From: Paenibacillus piri
Lineage (GTDB): Bacteria > Bacillota > Bacilli > Paenibacillales > NBRC-103111
Assembly: GCF_004354045.1 (NCBI RefSeq)
Contig: NZ_SMRT01000019.1
Coordinates: forward strand, 95,392-159,391
Direction: 5' to 3'
Length of the DNA: 64,000 nt
Shown: positions 42,962 through 51,344 of the stretch, one piece after another
How positions within the stretch are numbered: position 1 is the stretch's first letter
Layout of the letters: every line of letters begins with the position of its first letter
Program-made: the position numbers and the translations under genes
The notes under the pieces: generated by a model
Seen by the model: only the letters and a program-made list of their open reading frames with translations
Database searches by the model: none
What the model was told of the DNA's origin: nothing

Positions 42962-43978
42962 ATGAAGATCGCAAGAAAGAAGCTGGGAAATTCGGAGATC
43001 GAGGTCAGCCCGCTGGGGTTCGGCTGCTGGGCGATCGGAGGGCCGTTTTGGCTGGACGGACTTCCGGACGGTTGGGGGCATGTGAATGACGAGGCTTCCA
43101 TCCGCGCCATAGGACGGGCATTGGAGCTGGGTATCAATTTTTTCGATACGGCGGATGCCTACGGCGTCGGGCACAGTGAAAGCATTATCGGCCGCGCGCT
43201 GAAAGGGAAGCGCCACGAGGCGGTGATCGCGACCAAATTCGGCTTTACACACGACATCGCGACCAAACAGGTTTATACGCGCACCGATGTGTCTCCCGCC
43301 TATATCCGGAAAGCTTGCGAAGCATCGCTTCGACGGCTGGGGACCGATTATATCGATTTGTACCAGATCCATGTTGGCGGAGTCCCGCTTGAGGAGCTTG
43401 ATTCCGTTATTGAGTCGCTTGAGGGATTGAAGCGGGAGGGCTGGATCCGCTCGTACGGATGGAGCACTAGCGACGCGGAACGTGCGGCGGCTTTCGGAGA
43501 GCGGTCTTCCGGCGTTGCCATCCAGCATCCGCTCAACGTGCTGCACGACGACGGGCCAATGATCGATGTGTGCGAGCGTTACGGTTTAAGCAGCATTAAC
43601 AATTCGCCGCTCGCCATGGGACTGTTAAGTGGAAAATTCGACCTATCGTCCAGTCTGCCGCAGGACGACGTTCGGGGCTCAAAGCACGAATGGGTCTTTT
43701 ACTTCAAGAATGGCAAGCCGGACGCCGGTTATATGGATCAGCTCGAAGCGGTCAAGGAAATTTTGACTTCTGGGGGGCGAAGCCCGGTGCAGGGGGCGCT
43801 TGCGTGGATTTGGGGAAGAAGCGGAGCCGCGGTTCCGATCCCGGGGCTGAAAACGGAAACGCAGCTGGAGGAAGCCGCCAAAGCGCTGGATTACGGACCG
43901 CTAACGCAAGGCGAGATGGAAGAGATCCGCAAGCTTCTGGATAATCTTCTGGATAATAGGGATACGATGCGAAACTGA
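42962..43978 (+). CDS. Aldo/keto reductase next to a MocR regulator
   Basis: 338 residues, ATG 10 nt after GGGAGG. Catalytic Asp/Tyr in GINFFDTADAYGVGHSESII, Lys in IATKFGF, His in YQIHVGG, and an NADP-binding C-terminal part (SGAAVPIPGLKTETQLEEAA). Family members reduce aldehydes or ketones with NADPH; the YajO/pyridoxal-reductase-like group has similar length. The divergent PLP-type regulator suggests a vitamin B6 or amine-related aldehyde as substrate (inferred). Confidence 0.88.
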   Translation: MKIARKKLGNSEIEVSPLGFGCWAIGGPFWLDGLPDGWGHVNDEASIRAIGRALELGINFFDTADAYGVGHSESIIGRALKGKRHEAVIATKFGFTHDIATKQVYTRTDVSPAYIRKACEASLRRLGTDYIDLYQIHVGGVPLEELDSVIESLEGLKREGWIRSYGWSTSDAERAAAFGERSSGVAIQHPLNVLHDDGPMIDVCERYGLSSINNSPLAMGLLSGKFDLSSSLPQDDVRGSKHEWVFYFKNGKPDAGYMDQLEAVKEILTSGGRSPVQGALAWIWGRSGAAVPIPGLKTETQLEEAAKALDYGPLTQGEMEEIRKLLDNLLDNRDTMRN

Positions 43979-43992
43979 CTGAACAGTTTCGC
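43969..43992 (+). terminator. Hairpin at the aldo/keto reductase stop
   Basis: GCGAAACTG / CAGTTTCGC with a 6-nt loop; includes the stop codon TGA. No T-run, so a partial terminator backed by the next one. Confidence 0.5.
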
Positions 43993-44050
43993 GGTTCGGC
44001 GGACAGCCTGCAGCGTAGGGCCGGTCGCTTCCACGTGTAATTAAACAGTC

Positions 44051-44090
44051 AAGACGGATGCTCTTCATCATGAGGAACATCCGTCTTTTG
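44051..44090 (+). terminator. Terminator downstream of the aldo/keto reductase
   Basis: AAGACGGATG / CATCCGTCTT, perfect 10-bp stem, then TTG; a possible bidirectional terminator. Confidence 0.7.
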
Positions 44091-44166
44091 TTGACGATGA
44101 CTTCCAGCAAGTTGCAGCGTAATGTCGGAACATTCGCCGGCAATGCTGGATGGAGGCGTTCAACTT

Positions 44167-44208
44167 ATGGATCGTTTCGAACAATATCTGGAAAAGCTTC
44201 AAGGCTAG
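44167..44208 (+). other. Thirteen-codon frame with ribosome site, possible gene remnant
   Basis: GGAGG at 44154-44158 precedes ATG and the peptide MDRFEQYLEKLQG, then TAG. It could be the start of a lost gene or a small peptide. The surrounding 43993-44359 stretch holds no other coding signal. Confidence 0.25.
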
Positions 44209-44359
44209 TAAACGGGTAACGGATTATTATCGGAAATCGTATCGGCCATCCGATCCAAAAAACGGGCGGCTTTTTTTTTGCAGTGTTGACTTAAAAAAAT
44301 ATTGCGCTAAAGGATTTCTATGAACCGGTAGTGTCAAAATTGAGCCGGGAATATCATAT

Positions 44360-44398
44360 TTTATAATGATTTTGCATTCCATTTACATTGTCTTGACA
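44360..44398 (+). promoter_or_regulatory. Pho box (four direct repeats) upstream of the 5'-nucleotidase
   Basis: TTTATA (44360), TTTGCA (44371), TTTACA (44382) and TTGACA (44393) recur with exact 11-bp spacing. The Bacillus PhoP box is TT(A/C/T)ACA repeated with about 5-bp gaps upstream of phosphate-starvation genes. The last repeat may double as the -35. Confidence 0.72.
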
Positions 44399-44456
44399 CT
44401 TTCTGTTGGCATGTCTGCTATGGTAATAGACAGACGATTCCAAGGGAGGAAGAGAC

Positions 44457-46328
44457 ATGAATAAATATCGGACACTATCGTTAATGGCAGCCGGCGTGCT
44501 GACGCTGAGTTTGATAGCGAGTGCGGCGCATGCTGAGCCGTTCCAAGCATCCGCGCATGCGGGCTGGATGAAGAGCAAAGGACTGCTCGAAGGCGAAGCC
44601 GCAGGCAATATGGCGCTGGACCGCAGCATCACGGCAGCGGAGGCGGTAACGCTCCTTGCCCGGCTGAAGGGAGAGAAGCTTCAGACTGCCCCGGCGGGCG
44701 GACATTGGGCTTTGCCTGCCTTGTCCTGGTCCGTAAGCCAGAGCTTCCTGATGGCGGAAGAGGCGAAGACGCCGAATGCGGCATTATCCGCCACCCGCCT
44801 CAATCAGCTGTTCGGTAAAGCCGGTTACCCGGTTGCGCTTCCGGCCGCTGATACGGTGGCCCGTACGGAGCTTTTCAATGCGCTGGGACAAAGCATGACG
44901 GTCCATGTCACGATTGCACATATGAACGATACGCACGGCCATATTACCGAGAATAAATCCGGGGGAGAATTCGGCTACGCCCGCATTGCCACCATTCTGA
45001 AGCAATGGCGTTCCGAAAACCCGAATTTCCAATTATTTGATGCGGGAGATACGTTCCAGGGAACGATATTCGTCAACCAATTCAAGGGGGAATCGCTGCC
45101 GCCGCTGTTAAAGGAGCTGGGCATCAATGTCATGGAAGCGGGCAACCATGAGTTCGATTTCGGGGCCGATCAGACCTTGAAGCTGCGCGGCATGCTGCCT
45201 TACCCGATGCTTGGAGCCAACGCCGTGAAGGAAGACGGCACACCTCTGCTGGACAAGACGTACCGCTTCGAGGCAGGCGGCGAGAAATTCGTCGTGTTCG
45301 GCCTCGTTACCCCTGAAACGGCAATTTTGACTCACCCCGACAATGTCAAGGGGATCACGTTCAAGGATCCCGTGGAAACGGCGAAAGCGATGGTTGCGGA
45401 GCTGAAGGGCAAAGGGGAGCATATCATTCTGCTATCACATTGCGGGGTGGAAGAGGATCGCGAAATTGCGAAGCAGGTTTCCGGGATCGAGCTGATCATC
45501 GGCGGGCATTCCCATACGAAGCTGACCCAGCCGGAAGTCGTGAACGGAACTTATATCGTGCAGGACTGGGAATATTTCAAGTCGCTCGGCCGCGCCGATC
45601 TATATTATTTGAACGGGGAGCTCGTAGCATTGACCGATTCGCTTAAGGAGTATGACGAAAAGGTACCCGAGGATCCGGAGATGGCAAAGCTGGTCAAGCA
45701 GGTCAGCGACAACATCGACAAGGAGCTGAACGTGACGATCGGACATACGGATGTGCTTCTGGAGGGCGACCGGACGATCGTGCGCAATCGCGAATCGAAC
45801 CTCGGCAACTTCGTGACCGATGCGATGCTGAACCGGACCAAGTCCATTAAAGGCTACGAAGCCGATTTGGCGATCACGAACGGCGGCGGCATCCGTACGG
45901 AGATCAAACCGGGGGATATCACGAAGAAAGCATTGTACGACGTGCTGCCGTTCCCGAACACGGTTGTCGTGTTGGAGGCGAAAGGCAGCGAATTGGAGGC
46001 CGCGCTCGAGAACGGCGTTTCGCAGGTGGAGAGCGGCGCAGGACGGTTCCCTCAGGTGAGCGGCCTGACGTTTGCCTGGAATCCGTCCAAGCCGGCCGGC
46101 TCCCGCGTAGCCGAAGTGAAGATCGGAGGCCAACCGCTTGACGAGAACAAGACTTATCGCATCGCAACCAACGATTTCATGGCGGTCGGAGGTGACGGCT
46201 ACGACATGTTCAAGGATAAAAAAGCGTACAACACGGGAATTACGCTTTATGAACTGATCGAAGAGACGATCTCCGGGCAGGAGACGATAACTCCTAAGCT
46301 TGAAGGACGTATTACGGAGGTAAAATAA
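44457..46328 (+). CDS. Secreted 5'-nucleotidase / UDP-sugar hydrolase-type phosphoesterase
   Basis: 623 residues, ATG after GGGAGGAAGAG. Signal peptide with cleavage near AHAEP (about residue 26). Residues 30-140 form a poorly conserved SLH-like or linker region. The calcineurin-like domain has HMNDTHGH, FDAGDTFQG, EAGNHEFDFG, LLSHCG and GGHSHT; the C-terminal 5'-nucleotidase domain has NLGNFVTDAM, NGGGIR and the aromatic pair in FMAVGGDGYDMF. It releases phosphate from extracellular nucleotides. The Pho box upstream indicates induction under phosphate limitation. Confidence 0.92.
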   Translation: MNKYRTLSLMAAGVLTLSLIASAAHAEPFQASAHAGWMKSKGLLEGEAAGNMALDRSITAAEAVTLLARLKGEKLQTAPAGGHWALPALSWSVSQSFLMAEEAKTPNAALSATRLNQLFGKAGYPVALPAADTVARTELFNALGQSMTVHVTIAHMNDTHGHITENKSGGEFGYARIATILKQWRSENPNFQLFDAGDTFQGTIFVNQFKGESLPPLLKELGINVMEAGNHEFDFGADQTLKLRGMLPYPMLGANAVKEDGTPLLDKTYRFEAGGEKFVVFGLVTPETAILTHPDNVKGITFKDPVETAKAMVAELKGKGEHIILLSHCGVEEDREIAKQVSGIELIIGGHSHTKLTQPEVVNGTYIVQDWEYFKSLGRADLYYLNGELVALTDSLKEYDEKVPEDPEMAKLVKQVSDNIDKELNVTIGHTDVLLEGDRTIVRNRESNLGNFVTDAMLNRTKSIKGYEADLAITNGGGIRTEIKPGDITKKALYDVLPFPNTVVVLEAKGSELEAALENGVSQVESGAGRFPQVSGLTFAWNPSKPAGSRVAEVKIGGQPLDENKTYRIATNDFMAVGGDGYDMFKDKKAYNTGITLYELIEETISGQETITPKLEGRITEVK

Positions 46329-46343
46329 AACAATCGGTTACTC

Positions 46344-46504
46344 GAGACTGTCCCAAAGGTCATTATTGGATTTTCATCCCTCCACTATAATATGAATTTG
46401 CATGTAAAAAGCCGCTTCCATCGCCACTTATTTAGTGGTGCGGAGGCGGCTTTGCATATGCTTTGGGACTGTATCACCGGTTGATACCTTTATGGGACAG
46501 CCTC
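46344..46504. mobile_element. MITE-like element with terminal inverted repeats
   Basis: A 161-bp segment bounded by GAGACTGTCCCAAAGGT (46344-46360) and the near-inverse ACCTTTATGGGACAGCCTC (46486-46504). It contains no ORF but an internal hairpin (46408-46453) and a further partial copy of the end motif, CTTTGGGACTGT, at 46461-46472. Ends of this kind are common on Firmicute insertion sequences; no transposase is present, so any movement would need one in trans. No target duplication was seen. Confidence 0.5.
46408..46453 (-). terminator. Hairpin acting as terminator for the DUF1992 gene
   Basis: AAAGCCGC / GCGGCTTT with an inner CCACT / AGTGG pair. The minus-strand side is followed by TTTTT, so the MITE-like element supplies a terminator to the gene at 46538. 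Confidence 0.6.
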
Positions 46505-46537
46505 TTTTTATGCGCTGCCAGGAGACAGGCGCTATTA

Positions 46538-46918
46538 TTACTCGCTCTCTGTTAGTTTTTGTTGGATTTGACGCTCATATTCGGTGAACGCTTCCGAGAT
46601 CAGCCATCCGCGGTCAGACATCAGTGATTGATAGCGAAGCCTCTTGGCCGACAACTGACATTGAAGCTCTGTGCGCTCGGTATCGTCTTGACAGACCGAA
46701 AGTAGATCACCAAGCGTTACCATTTCTTTGCGAAGCTGCATTTCCTCGGGAATGAGCCCGGCATTCTTGAGTAGCTTGAAGCCGACCCGAAGCTCCGCCG
46801 GGACATTCTCTAAATCATCAGGGGCAAGCGGCTTGCCGGCACCAGGCGGATTGTCTAATTCCCCGCGACGAATGGCCTCCAGGATCCTCTCCTCTGCGAT
46901 CGTGCGCATAAAATCCAT
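46538..46918 (-). CDS. DUF1992 (DnaJ-C28-like) protein
   Basis: 126 residues, ATG 10 nt after GAGGAG. The signature ERILEAIRRGELDNPPGAGKPL is the hallmark of DUF1992, followed by helices with LRVGFKLLKNAGLIPEE. Function unknown; eukaryotic relatives carry a J domain which is absent here. Length is normal. Confidence 0.9.
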   Translation of the reverse strand: MDFMRTIAEERILEAIRRGELDNPPGAGKPLAPDDLENVPAELRVGFKLLKNAGLIPEEMQLRKEMVTLGDLLSVCQDDTERTELQCQLSAKRLRYQSLMSDRGWLISEAFTEYERQIQQKLTESE

Positions 46919-47109
46919 CGGTTATCAACTCCTCGATATCATTTTATCATACTACGGCAAACGTATTCTTGTACGATATGGCGGTTTTGTTATCAATGGT
47001 TGAAAATTAAACTCCTTTACTTTCCATGCATGAGTATGACTCAAATCACAAATATTAAAAATAGAAATATGGTCATAAACAATTCTGCCTTAAGGATGGA
47101 GTACTTGTT

Positions 47110-47334
47110 ATGATTTATTATCTATTGGGCATTGCTGCAATAGTATGTATTTTTGCGTTTATTGTCTCCGCCGTCGTTATAAAAAAACAAGAAAATCAAG
47201 AATACGATAAAGGAATGAATCATTTAACCAGAAAACATAACATTATTGCAAATCCCATTTTAATTGCGTATGTCCTGTTTCCATTAGTCATTGTTCTAGG
47301 GGCTGCAGTTCTTATTTATTATTATGGAGGATAA
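47110..47334 (+). CDS. Small two-helix membrane protein
   Basis: 74 residues, ATG after GGATGGAG. Two hydrophobic helices (about 3-25 and 48-70) joined by a charged 20-residue loop. No family recognised. It ends 2 bp before the next gene, whose ribosome site lies inside its last codons, so the two form an operon. Confidence 0.72.
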   Translation: MIYYLLGIAAIVCIFAFIVSAVVIKKQENQEYDKGMNHLTRKHNIIANPILIAYVLFPLVIVLGAAVLIYYYGG

Positions 47335-47336
47335 AA

Positions 47337-47663
47337 ATGGATAAAAGGACATATTACATTTCCGTCCAAGCGAGAACGATAATGGTAAATCAAGGTGATG
47401 CAGCATATGAATTTGAAATCGAAGCAACTCAAGAGGATATTGATAAATTACAGGACCTTTTTGAGATGATGAACGAATACGACGAGGGGACTTTTATTCG
47501 TTCACATGTGCCCGGTGTACCTTATCATCATGATAGCGATAATGATGCTTATGACGATACCTTAAAGGAAATTTATTCTATGATCGGCAGATTAGGAACA
47601 AAAGAAACGAGCGATCATATCGCTAAGATGGATATAGATAACATGGGTTGGAATAGCAATTAA
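47337..47663 (+). CDS. Small acidic cytoplasmic protein of a Bacillus/Paenibacillus family
   Basis: 108 residues, ATG after TATGGAGGATAAAA. The sequence has TYYISVQARTI, AYEFEIEAT, and SHVPGVPYHHDSDNDAYDDT, a pattern seen in a conserved hypothetical family of Bacilli sometimes labelled hydrolase. The HH-D cluster might bind metal. Function unknown. Coupled with the small membrane protein upstream. Confidence 0.72.
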   Translation: MDKRTYYISVQARTIMVNQGDAAYEFEIEATQEDIDKLQDLFEMMNEYDEGTFIRSHVPGVPYHHDSDNDAYDDTLKEIYSMIGRLGTKETSDHIAKMDIDNMGWNSN

Positions 47664-47722
47664 TAATACACACGGATATCTCGCTTTTAAATTCAGTTTT
47701 AAAAGAATTGAAGTAAACCATG

Positions 47723-47754
47723 AAGGAGCTGTCGCGGCAGCTCCTTTTCTTTTT
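47723..47754 (+). terminator. Terminator of the two small genes
   Basis: AAGGAGCTG / CAGCTCCTT, 6-nt loop, then TTCTTTTTC. Confidence 0.88.
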
Positions 47755-47886
47755 CACAAATAGCGAAAATTTTTGTACATTTGGCTGCTGAAAATGGCTA
47801 AATTGAAGACTCTATTCACGGAATCGCGGGTATAAAATAAACCACATCGGTTATATTATGTTAAAAATGGAAGAAGGTATATCGAA

Positions 47887-49431
47887 ATGCTAAATAACGA
47901 GTTACCCAAAGAAAACCTTCCACAATTTCCCGAATCCTTATGGATTGCTTCTTCGAGTATTCCGAGTTTTCCTAAGCTGACAAATAATATCAAAGTAGAT
48001 GTAGCAATCGTCGGGGCAGGAATCTCCGGCGTAACAACGGCATATTTGCTTTCAAAACAGGGTCTTAAAGTCGCATTAATTGAGGCCGGCAAAATGCTTA
48101 ACGGAACCACAGGCCATACAACGGCAAAAATTACTGCACAGCATGATCTTATATACAACGAATTCATTTCACATTTCGGCGAAGAACAAACAAAGCTATA
48201 CTACGAAGCCAACCGGGAGGCATTACATTTCATTAAACAAACTGTTCATGAGCATCAAATATTATGTGATTTTTCAGAGGAAGATGCTTATGTTTACACG
48301 AATTCAGACGATTACGAGCAAAAACTGGCCGCCGAATACTCAGCTTATGAGGCATTAGAAATACCCGGAGCTTATATAAAACAAGCGCCGTTGCCTTTTC
48401 CAACGAAAGCTGCGGTTGTCATGAGAAATCAGGCCCAGTTTAATCCGATCCCATATTTAACGTATTTAGTTAATGATGCAGTACAACAACAGGGGTGCCA
48501 AATTTATGAGCATACGACAGCTGTAAGTATGGAAAAAGGAAATCCTGCAACATTGTTTACGAAAGAAGGATATCGTATCACCAGTGATTATGTCATTTCG
48601 TGTTCACATTTTCCCTTTATTGACGGAGGGGGATTTTATTTTGCAAAAATGCACGCGAGAAGAGCTTATATTCTGGCTGTAAAAACTGCCAAACCATTTC
48701 CGAGGGGCATGTTTATAAGTGCCGAGGAACCCAAACGATCTCTCAGGTCTACGACGGTTAATGGAGAATCAATGGTATTAATCGCAGGCGAAAGCCATAA
48801 GACGGGACAGGGAATCTGTACGCTTCAGCACTACGAAGCTTTGAAAATGTTCGGTGAAGAACAGTTGGGAATAAAAGAAATCAATTATCGATGGTCTGCT
48901 CAAGATTTGGTTACTTTGGACAAGCTTCCGTATATTGGACAAACAGCTTCGGATGATCCTAATATACTTGTCGCCACCGGATATAAAAAATGGGGCATGA
49001 CTACAGGAACAGCGGCGGCATTATTAATCGAAAAGCTGGTCACAGGAAAAAAAAGCCCTTACCAAGAACTCTTTAAGCCTGCAAGATTTCACGCAGATCC
49101 GAGCCTAAAAACATTCATCGTGCAAAATGCGGATGTGGTTAATCATTTCGTTTCCGGAAAATTGGGCATGATTTTCAAGAATCCGGAGGAGCTAAATATT
49201 GATGAAGGAGCCGTCGTGAGAGCTAATGGAAAAAGAGCAGGCGCCTATCGGGATCAACAAGGCCAACTACATATCGTCGATACGACGTGCACCCATATGG
49301 GATGTGAAGTCGAATGGAATGATGGAGAGCGAACCTGGGACTGCCCTTGCCATGGTTCAAGATTTTCATACAGAGGCGAAGTGCTTGAAGGTCCCGCTAA
49401 AAAGCCGTTAAAAATAGTATTTCCTGAATGA
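47887..49431 (+). CDS. FAD-dependent oxidoreductase with C-terminal Rieske domain (YhfW-like)
   Basis: 514 residues, ATG after GGAAGAAGG. The N-terminal DAO-type FAD domain has VDVAIVGAGISGVTTAYLLS and later LPYIGQTASDDPNILVATGYKKWGM. Residues 430-510 are a Rieske domain with CTHMGCEV and CPCHGSRF, giving a 2Fe-2S cluster with two Cys and two His. Proteins of this layout (B. subtilis YhfW) are of unknown substrate. It stands 30 bp before the polyketide synthase gene in the same direction and might donate electrons or belong to the same transcript; this is unproven. Confidence 0.9.
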   Translation: MLNNELPKENLPQFPESLWIASSSIPSFPKLTNNIKVDVAIVGAGISGVTTAYLLSKQGLKVALIEAGKMLNGTTGHTTAKITAQHDLIYNEFISHFGEEQTKLYYEANREALHFIKQTVHEHQILCDFSEEDAYVYTNSDDYEQKLAAEYSAYEALEIPGAYIKQAPLPFPTKAAVVMRNQAQFNPIPYLTYLVNDAVQQQGCQIYEHTTAVSMEKGNPATLFTKEGYRITSDYVISCSHFPFIDGGGFYFAKMHARRAYILAVKTAKPFPRGMFISAEEPKRSLRSTTVNGESMVLIAGESHKTGQGICTLQHYEALKMFGEEQLGIKEINYRWSAQDLVTLDKLPYIGQTASDDPNILVATGYKKWGMTTGTAAALLIEKLVTGKKSPYQELFKPARFHADPSLKTFIVQNADVVNHFVSGKLGMIFKNPEELNIDEGAVVRANGKRAGAYRDQQGQLHIVDTTCTHMGCEVEWNDGERTWDCPCHGSRFSYRGEVLEGPAKKPLKIVFPE

Positions 49432-49461
49432 TAAGCAATTGCGAGGAGATGACGATACAAA

Positions 49462-50619
49462 TTGATACAAGCAGCTCCAGTCGTAGCAATTCTGGGAATA
49501 GGCACAGCCGTACCGGATTATCGTCTCGATCAGGCTGATACATCACAAAGATTAGCTTATGCATTAAGCGATAATCCCGATTCAGCGCGCTGGGCAAAAA
49601 GAATATTCAAGCAATGCGGTGTGGAAGCACGTTACACTTGCGAACCGAACCTGCTGGAAGCTGCCGAAGATTGCCTTTATTTTTCCCAATCCAGACGGCC
49701 AGTTCCCTCGACTGCCGAACGAATGGAAACCTATAAAAGGGAATCCATTCCATTAGCGCTGAATGCTGCGAGAAAAGCGCTGGCAGATGGAAATGTGAAA
49801 TTGTCTGACATTACACATCTAATCACAGTTAGTTGTACAGGGCAGTTCCTTCCGGGTTTGGATGCCGCGTTGGTTCAACAGTTAGGATTAGCTGTCACTG
49901 TCAATCGGATTCCGCTTAACTTTTTAGGATGCGCCGCTGGATTAAAAGCCGTTTGCCTATCACGACAAATCGTAACAAGTAATCTCGCCGCTAAAGTTTT
50001 AATTGTTTGTCTTGAATTATGCACGCTTCACATTCAGCCCTCCAGCGAGCGTGAAGCCTTATTTGGCGCTTCATTTTTCGGCGATGGAGCTTCAGCTTGT
50101 ATTGTAGGCTCTGTAGGTTCTACGGGATTTGACCATCATGGAATTTTCAAATTAGGAAACGAACATTCCATTCTTCTGCCAGACTCCGACGAAGAGATGA
50201 TGTGGGAGGTGGGCAATTACGGGTTTGATCTTTATTTATCGACAAACATTCCTAAACTGATAGGCAGATATATTCCAGAGCAAGTTGAGCGTTTGATTAA
50301 TGGAAATCAAAAGCCTGATATTTGGGCGATTCATCCCGGAGGCAAAGGAATTATAGATACGCTGGAAGAGACGTTCGGGCTAACAGAAGAACAAACCAGG
50401 CCCAGCCGCACCGTATTGCGCAATTATGGAAACATGTCCTCCGCAACGATAATATTCGTGCTTAACGAAATGAGGCATGAGCTGCAAAGCCGCAGCTCCG
50501 GACCGGCAAACGGCGTTTCCCTGGCATTCGGGCCGGGCCTTACCTGCGAGATGATCCAGATCACTTATTTCCCATCCGGCTCATTTCAAGAAGGGATTTT
50601 GGATGAAAACCATGTTTAG
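49462..50619 (+). CDS. Type III polyketide synthase (BpsA-like)
   Basis: 385 residues, TTG start 13 nt after GAGGAG; no ATG in frame nearby. Chalcone-synthase fold with catalytic Cys C157 in NFLGCAAGL, H291 in AIHPGGKG and N324 in NYGNMSSAT, and the family ending LAFGPGLTCEM. Bacillus BpsA-type enzymes condense a long acyl-CoA with malonyl/methylmalonyl-CoA to alkylpyrones or alkylresorcinols. The next two genes, a methyltransferase and a flavoprotein, overlap or closely follow, so the product is probably methylated and oxidised. Confidence 0.92.
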   Translation: MIQAAPVVAILGIGTAVPDYRLDQADTSQRLAYALSDNPDSARWAKRIFKQCGVEARYTCEPNLLEAAEDCLYFSQSRRPVPSTAERMETYKRESIPLALNAARKALADGNVKLSDITHLITVSCTGQFLPGLDAALVQQLGLAVTVNRIPLNFLGCAAGLKAVCLSRQIVTSNLAAKVLIVCLELCTLHIQPSSEREALFGASFFGDGASACIVGSVGSTGFDHHGIFKLGNEHSILLPDSDEEMMWEVGNYGFDLYLSTNIPKLIGRYIPEQVERLINGNQKPDIWAIHPGGKGIIDTLEETFGLTEEQTRPSRTVLRNYGNMSSATIIFVLNEMRHELQSRSSGPANGVSLAFGPGLTCEMIQITYFPSGSFQEGILDENHV

Positions 50620-51325
50620 AAGGTTCAAACAGCGAGCTGTAGAACACGAACTGATGGATGACTTTTCGACAGGGGGAGCAGAGCTTCGGGAAGCTTTGCA
50701 GCATCTTCGAATGCTTAACCGGATCTTCGGTGCCGCATCAACCACTCTCTTCGGGGTACAGCAAATATGGCTAGAGTCGGACAAACCGCGGCGTTTTTCC
50801 ATCCTGGATATTGGATCGGGGTCCGGAGATGTGAATCGGCAAATTCTGCGATGGGCGGATGAGAACCAGATCGATGTAAGGATCACCTTGGTAGACATTA
50901 CGGAAGAAGCTTGTGAGGAGGCAAGGCTGCTTTATTGTAACGAACCGCGGATACATGTGATGCGAAGCAATCTGTTCGAGCTTCCGGAAGGTTGCGCGGA
51001 TGTGCTTACGGGGACACAATTCGTTCATCATTTTATTGGGAATGAGCTGCTCAAAGTTGTAGAAAGTATGCTTAAGGCATCCAGATTAGGTGTTGTGATC
51101 AACGACATCCATCGGCATTGGATTCCTTGGGCAGCGGTATGGCTTACAGCGAGAATTGTCTCCAATAACCGATATATATTAAATGACGGACCGCTATCCG
51201 TGGCTAAAGGTTTTCGTTCGGAGGATTGGAAAAATCTCAGGGAAGCTCTAGGCGCAACCGAGATGTTCTATGTCTGGAGACCCATGTTTCGGTACGTGGT
51301 GGTCATCCCGAAAAGCAAGGGATAA
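50603..51325 (+). CDS. SAM-dependent methyltransferase of the polyketide operon
   Basis: 240 residues; ATG overlaps the end of the synthase gene by 17 bp. Rossmann methyltransferase with SAM motif I ILDIGSGSGDVNRQIL, an acidic residue in ITLVDITEEA, and TGTQFVHHF. The early HELMDDFSTGGAELREAL segment is typical of methyltransferases that sit beside type III synthases. It probably O- or C-methylates the alkyl-phenol or pyrone. Role is from context. Confidence 0.85.
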   Translation: MKTMFRRFKQRAVEHELMDDFSTGGAELREALQHLRMLNRIFGAASTTLFGVQQIWLESDKPRRFSILDIGSGSGDVNRQILRWADENQIDVRITLVDITEEACEEARLLYCNEPRIHVMRSNLFELPEGCADVLTGTQFVHHFIGNELLKVVESMLKASRLGVVINDIHRHWIPWAAVWLTARIVSNNRYILNDGPLSVAKGFRSEDWKNLREALGATEMFYVWRPMFRYVVVIPKSKG

Positions 51326-51344
51326 TTTATATCATCGGAGTTGA

